A stretch of DNA of 64,000 nucleotides from Thalassospira marina (GCF_002844375.1 NZ_CP024199.1:2120001-2184000), one strand, 5' to 3'. Positions 52,168 to 61,853 are shown, numbered from the stretch's first letter. Numbers and translations: made by a program. The notes: a model not told the origin generated them from the letters alone.

Positions 52168-52913
52168 TGGTCAGAACCTGATTTTCCCCGTGCTTCAGTC
52201 ATCAATCGGCGCATTTCACGAATGCTGCCTTCCAGACCGGTAAAAATAGCCTCGCCAATCAGAAAATGGCCAATATTCAATTCGCGAATTTCTGCAAGGC
52301 GGGCAATCGGCGCTACCGTATCAAATGCCAATCCATGCCCGGCATGAATTTCAAGGCCGTGGGATGCGCCATAAAGCGCGGCCTCGGTAATGCGGGCAAG
52401 TTCACGGGCACGTTCGTCGCCAGTGGCATCACAATAGGCACCGGTATGAATTTCAACAACCGGTGCACCAAGCGCAATTGCGGCATCAAGCTGGCGCTGT
52501 GATGCTTCGATAAACAGGGAAACACGCACGCCAGCGTTGGTTAACTCAGAAACAAACCGCTTTAAATGATTGTGTTGCCCTGCTGCATCAAGGCCGCCTT
52601 CAGTTGTGCGTTCTTCGCGCTTTTCCGGCACAATGCAGGCCGCATGCGGCTTTGCCTTCAGGGCAATTGCCAGCATTTCGTCGGTTGCGGCCATTTCAAA
52701 GTTCAATGGCAGGTCAATTTCTGCGCGCAGGCGTTCAATATCGCGATCCGAAATATGGCGACGGTCTTCGCGCAGATGTGCCGTGATGCCATCGGCCCCG
52801 GCAGCAGCGGCAATCTTGGCCGCCCGTAGCGGATCGGGATGCACCCCGCCGCGCGCATTTCGAATGGTTGCGACATGGTCAATATTCACACCCAAGCGTA
52901 GATCGTTGCTCAT
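52164..52913 (-). CDS. pdxJ: Pyridoxine 5'-phosphate synthase
   Basis: A 249-residue TIM-barrel enzyme that makes pyridoxine 5'-phosphate from 1-deoxyxylulose 5-phosphate and aminoacetone phosphate. Family marks are LGVNIDHVATIRNARGG, GITAHLREDRRHI, LNFEMAAT and AGHGLAFDTV. The ATGA overlaps on both sides (with the DUF2062 gene and acpS) put it in one translation-coupled chain. Confidence 0.97.
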   Translation of the reverse strand: MSNDLRLGVNIDHVATIRNARGGVHPDPLRAAKIAAAAGADGITAHLREDRRHISDRDIERLRAEIDLPLNFEMAATDEMLAIALKAKPHAACIVPEKREERTTEGGLDAAGQHNHLKRFVSELTNAGVRVSLFIEASQRQLDAAIALGAPVVEIHTGAYCDATGDERARELARITEAALYGASHGLEIHAGHGLAFDTVAPIARLAEIRELNIGHFLIGEAIFTGLEGSIREMRRLMTEARGKSGSDQ

Positions 52914-53611
52914 TTCATGTCGTCCTGCTGGCTTGCATTGTCTTGATGCAATGTGCGTGTCGCTGTTTCAAGAACCGGCTTTAGGGCCCGTTTTTCGTGA
53001 ATCTTCATACGACGTAAAATACGTTTATGACGATACATAACAACCGCGCGATAGACAGGGAAGTAAAACAGCAACCAAATCACTATGATGGTCGGCACAC
53101 AGCCCACGATCATCGGCCAGATGATATCGACGATACTGGACCATAACCGGGCCAGATCGGCCTGTTCGGTCATATTCCAGATACCGAAAATAAGTCCCCG
53201 CCCAACATAGCTGACGCCTTCAACGGTGAAGTCCCAAAGGACTGCCATGTTGAAATGCACACCCTGCACCGACGGGTCACTTCCCAGAATCCAAAGCCCG
53301 CTGTGATAAAGCCACAACCAGATGAAGGGAAATGTCCAGGGGTTGCCAACGATGGTGCCCAGCAATGACGCCACGACATTGCCCCGCAGGATCAGGCTGA
53401 ACAGGGCTGAAAGGACAAAGTGAAAGCCGATAAAGGGCGTAAAGGAAACCGCAGCACCGATCGCAAAACCGGACGCAATACTGTAGGGCGTACCGGGTAA
53501 ACGGGCGACTCGATGGGCAAAATAACGCGACGAACGGCGCCATCCGGCCCGTGGCCATAACAGCCCGCGAATGCGTTCAAAGTAGCTTGGTTTTATGCGA
53601 CGCTGGAACAT
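52910..53611 (-). CDS. DUF2062 membrane protein
   Basis: A 233-residue integral membrane protein with about three hydrophobic segments: ALGFAIGAAVSFTPF-like IASGFAIGAAVSFTPFIGFH, VVASLLGTIVGNPWTFPFIW and VGCVPTIIVIWLLFYFPVYR. The N-terminus is very basic (MFQRRIKPSYFERIRGLLWP). The GNPWT motif is typical of DUF2062. Function unknown; it sits between spoT and pdxJ in many alphaproteobacteria. Confidence 0.92.
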   Translation of the reverse strand: MFQRRIKPSYFERIRGLLWPRAGWRRSSRYFAHRVARLPGTPYSIASGFAIGAAVSFTPFIGFHFVLSALFSLILRGNVVASLLGTIVGNPWTFPFIWLWLYHSGLWILGSDPSVQGVHFNMAVLWDFTVEGVSYVGRGLIFGIWNMTEQADLARLWSSIVDIIWPMIVGCVPTIIVIWLLFYFPVYRAVVMYRHKRILRRMKIHEKRALKPVLETATRTLHQDNASQQDDMK

Positions 53612-53726
53612 ACGGTGTCAGACAAATGACATGATAGGAGGGAACGGGAAAAAACCCGCGCCGCTATGGGTAAGTGCTGAAAGCCGCCTTGGCAAGGAAA
53701 TAGCGTGTGGGCGCAGACTTTTCCCA

Positions 53727-55865
53727 TCAGCCACGCGCCCGTTCCACCGTATTGACCACCGGTGTTGCCCGCAGGGCCGCAATGATATTGGTCAGATGCT
53801 TGACATCGACGACGTCAATATCAATCAGCATTTCAAAAAAGTCCTGGGTGCGACTGACAAACCGCAGGTTGGTGATGTTGCCGTGATTTTTGGCAATAAC
53901 GCTTGTGATCGCCGAAAGCGCACCCGATTCATGGGCAACTGTCAGCCCCAGACGGCCAACAAAATGTTCCGGCTCACCGTCATTATCCCACCCCACATCA
54001 AGCCACCGTTCCGGCTGATCGGCAAAGGTTTCAAGCGTTTCACAATCGATGGTGTGAATGGTAACGCCCTTGCCTGTTGTCACAATGCCAACAATGCGAT
54101 CACCAGGCAGCGGATGGCAACAGCCCGCATAATGCACCGCCATACCGGGAATAAGCCCCTTTAGCGGAATAGCATGGTCCCGTTTGCGGGCATTCTTATT
54201 ATCCGTCGGAACAAATTTGCGGGGGGACTGGGTTTCCTTGGTGCCGGGAAAGACCGCATTAATCACTTCGCGGCCGGTAATATGCCCTGCCCCAACCGCG
54301 GTCACCAGCGCATCGACCGATGACTGCTTGAATATTTTCAAAACGCCATCAAGGCCCTTTTCCGAATATTCATAACCCGCCTGGCGGAACGCTTTTTGAA
54401 CAATGGCTTTGCCAAGGTCGCGATACTGGTCTTCCTGCTGCTGACGGATAAAGCGGCGAATACGCGCCCGGGCCTTGCCGGTAACGACAAACCGTTCCCA
54501 TGTCGGGTTTGGCGTTTGCGCTTTGGAGGTGACGATTTCAACCTGGTCACCATTGTTAAGCTGGGTGCGCAACGGCACCATCGCGCCATTAACCTTGGCC
54601 CCCACACATGTATCGCCAATGTGGGTATGGATCATATAGGCGAAGTCTACCGGCGTCCCACCAGCGGGCAGTGCAATGACATCGCCTTTGGGCGAAAAGC
54701 AGAACACCTGGTCCTGGAACATTGCCAGTTTGGTATGTTCCAGAAATTCTTCCGGCTCGGAGGCATGCTCCATAATATCGAGAAGATCACGCAGCCAGCG
54801 ATATTGCGTGCCTTCTTTTTCACGCCCACCACCCTGTTTGTATACCCAGTGCGCGGCAACCCCGTTTTCGTTCACCTCATGCATTTCATGGGTTCTGATT
54901 TGCACTTCAATACGGTGGTTTTCCGGGCCAATCACGGTGGTATGGATTGATCGGTAACCGTTGGGCTTGGGCGTTGAAATATAGTCCTTGAACCGGCCCG
55001 GGACGACCTTGTAGGCAGCATGCAGATACCCCAGCACCTCGTAACATTGCGGCATAGTATCGACCATGACACGAAACGCCATAATGTCAGAAAGCTCACC
55101 AAAGGTGATGTTTTTGCGCTGCATTTTCTGCCAGATCGAATATGGGCGCTTTTCACGGCCATAAATTTCGACAGCAGGGCCATCTTCAGTAATGACTTCC
55201 TCAAGCTCTTTGACGATGCGCTCAACAACATTGTCGTCTTTTTTACGCAAGAATTCCAGGCGGGCCGTAATCGAATTGCGGGCATCGGCATTCAGATGCT
55301 GAAAGGCCAGATCCTGCAATTCTTCCTTGATGTCATGCATACCGATGCGTTCAGCAAGCGGCGCATAGATCTCAAGGGTTTCGGCCGCAATCCGCACCCG
55401 TTTTTCCGGCTTTGAGATATAATGCAACGTACGCATATTGTGCAGGCGGTCCGCCAGCTTGACCAGCAGGACACGAATGTCTTCGGACATTGCCAACAGA
55501 AGCTTGCGGAAATTTTCGGCCTGCTTGGAATCAGCTGATTTCAGTTCGATCTGTGTCAGCTTGGTGACACCATCAACCAGCTTTAAAATCTTGGGACCAA
55601 AAAGCTTGTTGATTTCTTCCGGCGTTGCATCGGTATCCTCGATGGTATCATGCAGCAACGCCGTGATGATCGTGTCACAATCAAGCTTGTAATTCGTCAG
55701 GATGCCGGCAACTTCGATCGGATGCGAAAAATACGGGTCACCATTCGCCCGCTTCTGAGAACCATGTTTCTGGGTTGCATACACATAGGCCTTGTTCAGC
55801 AGCGCCTCGCGTGCATCTGCATCATAGGCTTTGACCCGTTCCACAAGTTCATATTGACGCATCAT
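53727..55865 (-). CDS. spoT: Bifunctional (p)ppGpp synthetase/hydrolase
   Basis: A 712-residue RSH protein. The N-terminal hydrolase HD domain is intact (SHPIEVAGIL, LLHDTIEDTDAT, LADRLHNMRTL); the synthetase domain follows (YSIWQKMQRKN, DIMAFRVMV, RSIHTTVIGPENHRIEVQIRT). TGS (about 395-455; VDFAYMIHTHIGDTCVGAKVNG) and a C-terminal ACT domain complete it. It can both make and break the stringent-response nucleotides. It is directly downstream of rpoZ. Confidence 0.97.
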   Translation of the reverse strand: MMRQYELVERVKAYDADAREALLNKAYVYATQKHGSQKRANGDPYFSHPIEVAGILTNYKLDCDTIITALLHDTIEDTDATPEEINKLFGPKILKLVDGVTKLTQIELKSADSKQAENFRKLLLAMSEDIRVLLVKLADRLHNMRTLHYISKPEKRVRIAAETLEIYAPLAERIGMHDIKEELQDLAFQHLNADARNSITARLEFLRKKDDNVVERIVKELEEVITEDGPAVEIYGREKRPYSIWQKMQRKNITFGELSDIMAFRVMVDTMPQCYEVLGYLHAAYKVVPGRFKDYISTPKPNGYRSIHTTVIGPENHRIEVQIRTHEMHEVNENGVAAHWVYKQGGGREKEGTQYRWLRDLLDIMEHASEPEEFLEHTKLAMFQDQVFCFSPKGDVIALPAGGTPVDFAYMIHTHIGDTCVGAKVNGAMVPLRTQLNNGDQVEIVTSKAQTPNPTWERFVVTGKARARIRRFIRQQQEDQYRDLGKAIVQKAFRQAGYEYSEKGLDGVLKIFKQSSVDALVTAVGAGHITGREVINAVFPGTKETQSPRKFVPTDNKNARKRDHAIPLKGLIPGMAVHYAGCCHPLPGDRIVGIVTTGKGVTIHTIDCETLETFADQPERWLDVGWDNDGEPEHFVGRLGLTVAHESGALSAITSVIAKNHGNITNLRFVSRTQDFFEMLIDIDVVDVKHLTNIIAALRATPVVNTVERARG

Positions 55866-55932
55866 TCAGGAGCGGCTCCCATTCCGGTTCTCAATCAGAC
55901 AAGCACATATATAGTAGATAGTACAAATGGCA

Positions 55933-55965
55933 CAAAAAAAAGCCACGGAATAAAAATCCGCAGCT
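55933..55965 (-). terminator. Terminator of rpoZ
   Basis: On the minus strand AGCTGCGGA / TCCGTGGCT (9 bp with two wobble pairs) is followed by a run of seven T; it lies between rpoZ and spoT. Confidence 0.75.
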
Positions 55966-56005
55966 CTTTTTTATTAAATCATACTTTTCAACGCACTAAA
56001 GAAGA

Positions 56006-56347
56006 TTACTCATCTTCTTCTGAAGGTGCGGAGGCCGCTGCAATTGGTGCAAATTCTTCAATTGCTTCTGCCATCAGCTTGGGACCGAATTCGTCTTCGA
56101 CTTCTTCGGGCTCTTCGGTCTCAACATGACGTTGCAGGCCTTGAATCATGCCATTGCGAAGGTCATCAAAATTGACGGTAACTTCGGCAATCTCGCGCAG
56201 GGCAACGACGGGATTTTTGTCGTTGTCACGATCAATGGTCAGTTCTGCCCCTGCCGAAATGTTGCGTGCACGCTGAGCTGCCAGCATCACGAGCTCGAAG
56301 CGATTGGGAATCTTGTCAACGCAATCTTCGACGGTAACGCGCGCCAT
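56006..56347 (-). CDS. rpoZ: RNA polymerase omega subunit
   Basis: A 113-residue omega subunit: MARVTVEDCVDKIPNRFELVMLAAQRARNIS, DRDNDKNPVVALREIAE; the C-terminal 40 residues are acidic and lineage-specific. The start at 56347 follows GGAGA; five codons upstream there is another in-frame Met. It stabilises the polymerase beta' subunit. The spoT gene follows on the same strand after a terminator. Confidence 0.96.
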   Translation of the reverse strand: MARVTVEDCVDKIPNRFELVMLAAQRARNISAGAELTIDRDNDKNPVVALREIAEVTVNFDDLRNGMIQGLQRHVETEEPEEVEDEFGPKLMAEAIEEFAPIAAASAPSEEDE

Positions 56348-56494
56348 AAATTTCTCCAGCAAAAGAATAGGTATCCAGACCGTTCTTTATAAGACCGACG
56401 GATATGTGTTGCAACACCAAACCACGCCATTTCGCGTGATTTTTTAGGATTTCTCACCTGTCAGGCACGCTCCTGCCCGCCACAGCATGATCGA

Positions 56495-57052
56495 TTATAT
56501 TCTGGCTTTTTGCATCTGGCGGATTTCCTGATCATCGGGCAATGCCGCGATCAGGTCATTTACCGTTTGTTGCAAGACCGGATGCACCCAATCCGCGGCA
56601 ACATCGCGCAGCGGCAACAGCACAAAGGCTCGTTCATGTAACCGCGGATGCGGCACGACCAGCCCGCCCTCGTCACTGATTTCAACACGACCATAAGCAA
56701 CCAGATCAAGGTCAAGCACACGCGCCTCGTTACGTGCGATACGCACCCGGCCAAACCCGGCCTCGATGTCATGAAGCTTTTGCAAAAGGTCGTGCGGTGC
56801 AAGTGCCGTTTCGACCCGCACAATCGCATTCACATACCAGGGCTGGTCGGAAATGGGCACAGGTGCCGTTTCATAAAAGGATGAAACACCCGTAACCGTT
56901 ACACCAGCGAGATCTTTCAGCGCTGCAATGGCGGCATCAATTGCCGCAGCAGGCGGACCAAAACGTTCCGTTGGCAAATTGGCCCCAAGGGCAATCAGGA
57001 TGGCGTCGCCTGACGGGGACGCAACATTTTCCGAACCGGGCTGGAATGTCAC
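56495..57052 (-). CDS. folK: Folate pathway pyrophosphokinase FolK
   Basis: A 2-amino-4-hydroxy-6-hydroxymethyldihydropteridine pyrophosphokinase of about 185 residues. Seen are ILIALGANLP, FYETAPVPISDQPWYVNAIVRVET, GRVRIARNEARVLDLDLVAYG and VPHPRLHERAFVLLPL. There is no ATG in a good position: a GTG at 57052 with AAGG ten bases before it, or the TTG three codons upstream at 57061, are the choices. It is leftward and single. Confidence 0.92.
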   Translation of the reverse strand: MTFQPGSENVASPSGDAILIALGANLPTERFGPPAAAIDAAIAALKDLAGVTVTGVSSFYETAPVPISDQPWYVNAIVRVETALAPHDLLQKLHDIEAGFGRVRIARNEARVLDLDLVAYGRVEISDEGGLVVPHPRLHERAFVLLPLRDVAADWVHPVLQQTVNDLIAALPDDQEIRQMQKARI

Positions 57053-57229
57053 CTTGGGCAAACCTTATATGCATATGCAACAGCAGATATGTGATGCGTC
57101 TGTTTACGGAAGGGTGTTCTGGCTGTCCACGACAATTTGGTTCTTTCTTTGCCGGAACTTGCGATGTAGAACAGGAGACAGCATTTCGCAAAGTACTAAT
57201 TTTAAAACGCTATTTAAGGATATTTACGG

Positions 57230-57847
57230 ATGATTTTTTACCCGCAGGAACGGATCGGGCTGTTTATTGATGGCTCGAATTTGTATGCAGCGGCACGCGC
57301 ACTTGGTTTTGATATTGATTACAAACGCTTACTAGATCTTTTTGCACAAAAAGGTCAACTTATCCGGGCTTTTTATTATACAGCCCTGATTGAAGACCAG
57401 GAATACTCCCCCATACGTCCGCTTGTGGATTGGCTGGATTATAACGGCTATACCATGGTCACCAAACCGACCAAGGAATTCACCGATGCGGCCGGTCGGC
57501 GCAAGATCAAGGGCAATATGGATATCGAGCTTGCCATCGATGTCATGGAAATGGCCCAACACCTTGATCATGTTGTTATTTTTTCGGGTGACGGCGATTT
57601 CCGCCGCCTTGTTGATGCCGTGCAGCGCAAGGGTGTTCGCGTCACCGTTGTATCGACGGTCAAATCAAACCCGCCGATGGTTGCCGATGAACTGCGCCGC
57701 CAGGCCGATAACTTCATTGAACTGACCGAACTTGAAGGCACGATTGCGCGCCGCGTGCAGCAGCGCCGCGATGATGACCACCCCGACCTTGGCGACATCG
57801 ATGATCACCCGGTTCACCCGGATCTGGATGATATCGATTTCGATTAA
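57230..57847 (+). CDS. NYN-domain protein (LabA/DUF88 family)
   Basis: A 205-residue PIN-like NYN-domain protein. Acidic residues of the putative nuclease centre are in GLFIDGSNLYAAA, GNMDIELAIDVMEMA and FSGDGDFRRLVDAV. NYN proteins are linked to RNA processing and, in cyanobacteria, to LabA-type regulation; the target here is unknown. The C-terminus is a short acidic tail rich in DD and DIDD. AAGGA precedes the ATG. It is the first of three rightward nucleic-acid genes. Confidence 0.92.
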   Translation: MIFYPQERIGLFIDGSNLYAAARALGFDIDYKRLLDLFAQKGQLIRAFYYTALIEDQEYSPIRPLVDWLDYNGYTMVTKPTKEFTDAAGRRKIKGNMDIELAIDVMEMAQHLDHVVIFSGDGDFRRLVDAVQRKGVRVTVVSTVKSNPPMVADELRRQADNFIELTELEGTIARRVQQRRDDDHPDLGDIDDHPVHPDLDDIDFD

Positions 57848-57889
57848 TGAGCGGTTTCGGCCCAATTCAGACCCCATATCAGGTCCGTA

Positions 57890-58531
57890 ATGACTGAATT
57901 GTTAGAACCGGCACTCGATTGCCCGTTATGCCCGCGCCTTATGGAATTCCGCCATGCCAACCAGGCAAAATTCCCGGAATTCCATAATGGCCCCGTTCGC
58001 CCGTTTGGCCCCCTGTCCGCCCGCCTTTTGATTGTCGGGCTGGCACCGGGTCTTAAGGGGGCAAATGCCACCGGACGGCCATTTACGGGCGACTATGCCG
58101 GGGATCTCCTTTATGCAACGCTCGGTAAATTCGGCTTTGCCACCGGCACCTATGACAAACGCCCCGATGACGGGCTGGAACTGGTTGATTGCCGCATTAC
58201 CAATGCGGTCAAATGCGTTCCCCCTGAAAACAAACCCACCGGCCCGGAGGCAAATACCTGCCGCCCCTTTCTGATCAGCGAAATTGGCGCCATGCAAAAC
58301 CTTCAGGGGATTTTGTGTTTGGGGCAGATCGCCCATCAGGCGATGCTGAAAACCTTTGGCATCAAACTTTCGGCCTATAAATTTGCCCATGGTGCACAAC
58401 ATCACCTTGAAAATGGCCTGACACTGTTTGATAGCTATCACTGTTCGCGCTACAACACACAAACATACCGCCTGACACCAGAGATGTTTGAAAACGTCTT
58501 TGCCGACATCCGAACCCATCTGGACCGTTAA
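57890..58531 (+). CDS. Family 5 uracil-DNA glycosylase (UDGb type)
   Basis: A 213-residue glycosylase with cysteines for a 4Fe-4S cluster (CPLCPRL at 11-14 and others further on). The UDGb motifs GLAPGLKGANATGRPFTGDYAG and YHCSRYNTQT are clear. It removes uracil (and some other deaminated bases) from DNA. Its stop lies two bases before the proposed recQ start. Confidence 0.94.
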   Translation: MTELLEPALDCPLCPRLMEFRHANQAKFPEFHNGPVRPFGPLSARLLIVGLAPGLKGANATGRPFTGDYAGDLLYATLGKFGFATGTYDKRPDDGLELVDCRITNAVKCVPPENKPTGPEANTCRPFLISEIGAMQNLQGILCLGQIAHQAMLKTFGIKLSAYKFAHGAQHHLENGLTLFDSYHCSRYNTQTYRLTPEMFENVFADIRTHLDR

Positions 58532-58533
58532 AA

Positions 58534-60399
58534 TTGTCTGACCCGCTTCTATTTTCCGATCATGACCTGATGTCATCGACAGATGAACCTGCCCTGAAAA
58601 CACCACAGCAGGTGCTCAAGGATATTTTTGGGTATGACAGTTTCCGGGGCGTTCAGGCAGACATTATCGACCATGTGATTGCCGGTAACGATGCACTGGT
58701 CCTGATGCCAACTGGCGGCGGCAAGTCACTGTGCTATCAAATTCCAGCCCTGTGCCGGCATGGCACCGCAATTGTTGTGTCACCATTAATCGCGCTGATG
58801 AAAGACCAGGTTGATGCCTTAACGCAGCTTGGCATCAAGGCAGCCTATATCAATTCAACATTATCGCCCGATCTGGCCCGCGAAGTGGAAATGCGCGCGA
58901 TCGAAGGCGATATTGATCTGCTTTATGTGGCGCCGGAACGCTTTGCCACCGACAGGTTTTTAAACCTTCTTGATCGCATCAGCATTTCCCTGTTTGCAAT
59001 CGACGAAGCGCATTGCGTATCGCAGTGGGGCCATGATTTCAGGCCGGAATACCGCAAGCTTGATATTCTGCCAACGCGGTTTGCCCATGTGCCGCGCATT
59101 GCCCTAACAGCAACGGCAGACGCGCCAACGCGCAAGGATATCGCCGAAAACCTGCATCTTAGCGATGCCCGTTGCTTCATGACGGGGTTTGACCGGCCCA
59201 ACATCACCTATCGCATTGAAACCAAGGGCAACAGTAAACAGCGACTGTTATCCTTTCTTAATCGTGAACATCCTGATGACGCCGGTATTGTTTATTGCCT
59301 GTCTCGCCGCAAAACTGAAGATGTGGCGCAATGGCTAAGCGATAATGGCCGCCCGGCCCTGCCCTATCATGCGGGGCTGTCGCAGGAAACGCGCCAATTG
59401 CACCAGGACAGGTTCCTGCGCGAAGAAGGCCTGATCATTTGCGCCACCGTCGCCTTTGGCATGGGGATCGATAAACCCAATGTACGGTTTGTGGCGCATT
59501 TGAATTTGCCCAAAAGCATGGAAGCCTACTATCAGGAAACCGGTCGCGCCGGGCGTGATGGCCTGCCCGCCAATGCCTGGATGAATTATGACCTATCAGA
59601 CATTGTTTCCATCCGTGGCATGCTGGCATCTTCCGATGCGCCCGATGCGCAAAAACGCATTGAGCAACGCAAACTTGACGCGCTGATCGGCCTTGCCGAA
59701 ACCACCAAATGCCGCCGACAGGTAATTTTGTCCTATTTCGGTGAAACAGACGCCAAACCATGTGGCAATTGCGATACGTGCCTGGAACCGGTGGATACGT
59801 GGGATGCAACGGATGCCTCACGCAAGGCCCTGTCGGCCGTTTACCGCACCGGTCAGCGCTTTGGCCCCGCCCATGTTATTGAAGTCCTGATGGGCCGCAA
59901 TACCGAAAAAATCCGCCAGAATGGCCACGAACAAACCAGCGTTTACGGCCTTGGCAAAGACATTGCACAACCACAATGGCGTTCGGTTTTTCGCCAGTTG
60001 CTGGCAATGGGATATTTGCAGGTCGATGAAGAAGGCCATGGCGGCGTTTACCTGACCGAGGAATCACGCCCGGTATTACGTGGCGAAAAGGTTGTTGAAA
60101 TGCGCCTGGATGCCAGCGAGCGCAAACGTGCAACCACCCAGCGCCTGCGCGATTTTGACACCTTTTTTGAAGATGAAGACGACCGCCAGATGTGGGAAGC
60201 CCTGCGCAAATTGCGCCGGGACCTCGCCCAGGAACAAAACGTGCCGCCCTATGTCATTTTCAATGACCGGACACTTTCGGAAATGGTGAAATTCAAGCCC
60301 CGCAGCCTTAATGAAATGGCAGCGATTAACGGTGTTGGTGCCAAAAAGCTTGATCAATATGGCCTGGCGTTCCTTGATATTACCGATGGGCGCATGTAA
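58534..60399 (+). CDS. recQ: ATP-dependent DNA helicase RecQ
   Basis: A 621-residue RecQ helicase: Walker A PTGGGKSLCYQ, DEAH box AIDEAHCVSQWGHDFR, motif VI QETGRAGRDG, a zinc-binding RQC region (CRRQVILSYFGE ... CGNCDTCLEP) and a C-terminal HRDC domain (IFNDRTLSEMVKFKPRSLNEM). The TTG at 58534 lies two bases after the UDG stop and gives a coupled start; an ATG 12 codons later (58570) is the alternative. Confidence 0.95.
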   Translation: MSDPLLFSDHDLMSSTDEPALKTPQQVLKDIFGYDSFRGVQADIIDHVIAGNDALVLMPTGGGKSLCYQIPALCRHGTAIVVSPLIALMKDQVDALTQLGIKAAYINSTLSPDLAREVEMRAIEGDIDLLYVAPERFATDRFLNLLDRISISLFAIDEAHCVSQWGHDFRPEYRKLDILPTRFAHVPRIALTATADAPTRKDIAENLHLSDARCFMTGFDRPNITYRIETKGNSKQRLLSFLNREHPDDAGIVYCLSRRKTEDVAQWLSDNGRPALPYHAGLSQETRQLHQDRFLREEGLIICATVAFGMGIDKPNVRFVAHLNLPKSMEAYYQETGRAGRDGLPANAWMNYDLSDIVSIRGMLASSDAPDAQKRIEQRKLDALIGLAETTKCRRQVILSYFGETDAKPCGNCDTCLEPVDTWDATDASRKALSAVYRTGQRFGPAHVIEVLMGRNTEKIRQNGHEQTSVYGLGKDIAQPQWRSVFRQLLAMGYLQVDEEGHGGVYLTEESRPVLRGEKVVEMRLDASERKRATTQRLRDFDTFFEDEDDRQMWEALRKLRRDLAQEQNVPPYVIFNDRTLSEMVKFKPRSLNEMAAINGVGAKKLDQYGLAFLDITDGRM

Positions 60400-60415
60400 A
60401 GGCAGGCAGCAATCC

Positions 60416-60982
60416 CTAAAGCTTTTCGGCCAATGCCTGGGTAATCGCCTTTTGCAGTTTGTCATCTGCCGGGGTTACCGAACTAGGGAAGCTGGCAATC
60501 AACCGGCCGTCCCGCCCTACCAGATATTTATGGAAGTTCCATTTCGGCGCCTGTTCAGGGCCCAGTTCATCACGTGCCCATTTGTAAAATGGATGGGCAT
60601 CATCACCACGCACGGACTGGCGCGTGGTCAGCGGAAAGTCGATATTAAAGCTGGTGGTGCAAAAATCGGCAATTTCCTGATTATCTTTAAATTCCTGACC
60701 ACCAAAATCACCCGATGGCACCCCCAGCACGATCAGGCCTTCGTCGCGCCGTTTCTGCCACAGGCTTTCCAATCCTTCATATTGTGGTGTGAACCCACAA
60801 AATGACGCCGTATTAACAATCAGAACGGCCTTTCCTGCATATGACTGCAATGGCAATGCTTCACCCTCGATTGACTGAAAATCAAAGTCATATGCGCTTG
60901 TCATTTCGCCTCCTTGTGCGGGTAAAGTTCCGGCAAGCACAAGCGTCGCAACAAGCAGCAATTTTTTAATGCGTAGGCTCAT
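60416..60982 (-). CDS. Exported glutathione peroxidase
   Basis: A 188-residue thioredoxin-fold peroxidase with an N-terminal signal peptide (MSLRIKKLLLVATLVLAGTLPAQG), so it acts outside the cytoplasm. The active site uses Cys (VNTASFCGFTPQYEGLE); the Gln and Trp partners are in GVPSGDFGGQEF and KWNFHKYLVGRDG. GGGAG lies nine bases before the ATG at 60982. Most bacterial homologues are cytosolic, so the signal peptide is a point of interest. It is convergent with recQ. Confidence 0.93.
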   Translation of the reverse strand: MSLRIKKLLLVATLVLAGTLPAQGGEMTSAYDFDFQSIEGEALPLQSYAGKAVLIVNTASFCGFTPQYEGLESLWQKRRDEGLIVLGVPSGDFGGQEFKDNQEIADFCTTSFNIDFPLTTRQSVRGDDAHPFYKWARDELGPEQAPKWNFHKYLVGRDGRLIASFPSSVTPADDKLQKAITQALAEKL

Positions 60983-61012
60983 GGTTTGTGCTCCCATCAA
61001 ATGTTGCCGTTA

Positions 61013-61672
61013 TCAGCTATAACGTTCTTCCGTCCAGGGATCGGCATTATTGTGATAGCCGCGTGTTTCCCAAAAACCTGGCCCGTCACTTGCCGAAAAT
61101 GTAATTTCACGTACCCATTTCGCGCTTTTCCAAAAATACAACTTCGGGATAATCACGCGAACAGGCCCGCCATGTTCCTCGGTAATTGGCAGGTCCTGCC
61201 AGTGATGTGCCAGCAGCACATCATCATCAAGAAACTGATCAATCCGGACATTGGTTGTGTAACCATCGTGGGCGGTAAACAGCACATATCTGGCTTTGTC
61301 TGTCGGACGAACAATACGGGCCAGCTCGTGGGCCGAAACACCCTGCCAGTGATTGTCATAGCGTGACCATGACGTCACACAGTGGATATCGCTTTGATCA
61401 TAAATGGCTGGCAAATCCAGAAACTGGTCCATCGTCAGGGAAACCGGGTTTTCAACCTCGCCCTTGATCGAAAGCTCCCACCCTGCCGGGTCAATATGCG
61501 GTGTGATGCCAAGATCCAGAACAGGCCAGTCCTTTACCTCGCGCTGCCCCGGCGGCAGGCGGTTTTCACGGTTGATGTCGTGCTTTCCAGTGATCAAACG
61601 GCCCTTTTCCGCCCATTGCTGTTTGGCAGCAATCAGCTTTTCACGAATGGCACCGGTAAAGATATCGGCCAT
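61013..61672 (-). CDS. Sulfite oxidase-like molybdopterin oxidoreductase
   Basis: A 219-residue protein of the sulfite oxidase catalytic-domain family. The molybdenum-ligand cysteine is in DIHCVTSWSRYDNHWQGV; HGGPVRVIIPKLYFWKSAKWV is also typical. There is no signal peptide, no haem domain and no YedZ-type membrane partner nearby, so the electron partner is unknown. AGGAGG precedes the start. It may be read with the peroxidase gene 30 bases after it. Confidence 0.92.
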   Translation of the reverse strand: MADIFTGAIREKLIAAKQQWAEKGRLITGKHDINRENRLPPGQREVKDWPVLDLGITPHIDPAGWELSIKGEVENPVSLTMDQFLDLPAIYDQSDIHCVTSWSRYDNHWQGVSAHELARIVRPTDKARYVLFTAHDGYTTNVRIDQFLDDDVLLAHHWQDLPITEEHGGPVRVIIPKLYFWKSAKWVREITFSASDGPGFWETRGYHNNADPWTEERYS

Positions 61673-61756
61673 GATCGGCTTCCTCCTGTCTCAGCCAAAG
61701 CCTGTTTTCACGCACCAGCATTACCACGCCAAAAAATGAAAACTGCTTTAGATACG

Positions 61757-61797
61757 AAAAATGGCACAGACACGTTCACCATGTCTGTACCATTTTT
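61757..61797 (-). terminator. Terminator of smpB
   Basis: AAAAATGG-C-ACAGACA pairs with TGTCTGT-A-CCATTTTT (one mismatch), loop nine nt; T run on the minus strand, between smpB and the molybdopterin gene. Confidence 0.88.
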
Positions 61798-61853
61798 ATG
61801 TTTCGACGTGCAGGCGTGATCACAACTTCATGAACACAACCAGCCAGCCCCTT

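Noticed and set aside
56433..56446. Hairpin CACGC-CATTT-CGCGTG with T run on the plus strand
   Set aside because: Only a 4-5 bp stem, and no rightward gene ends there; both neighbours are leftward.
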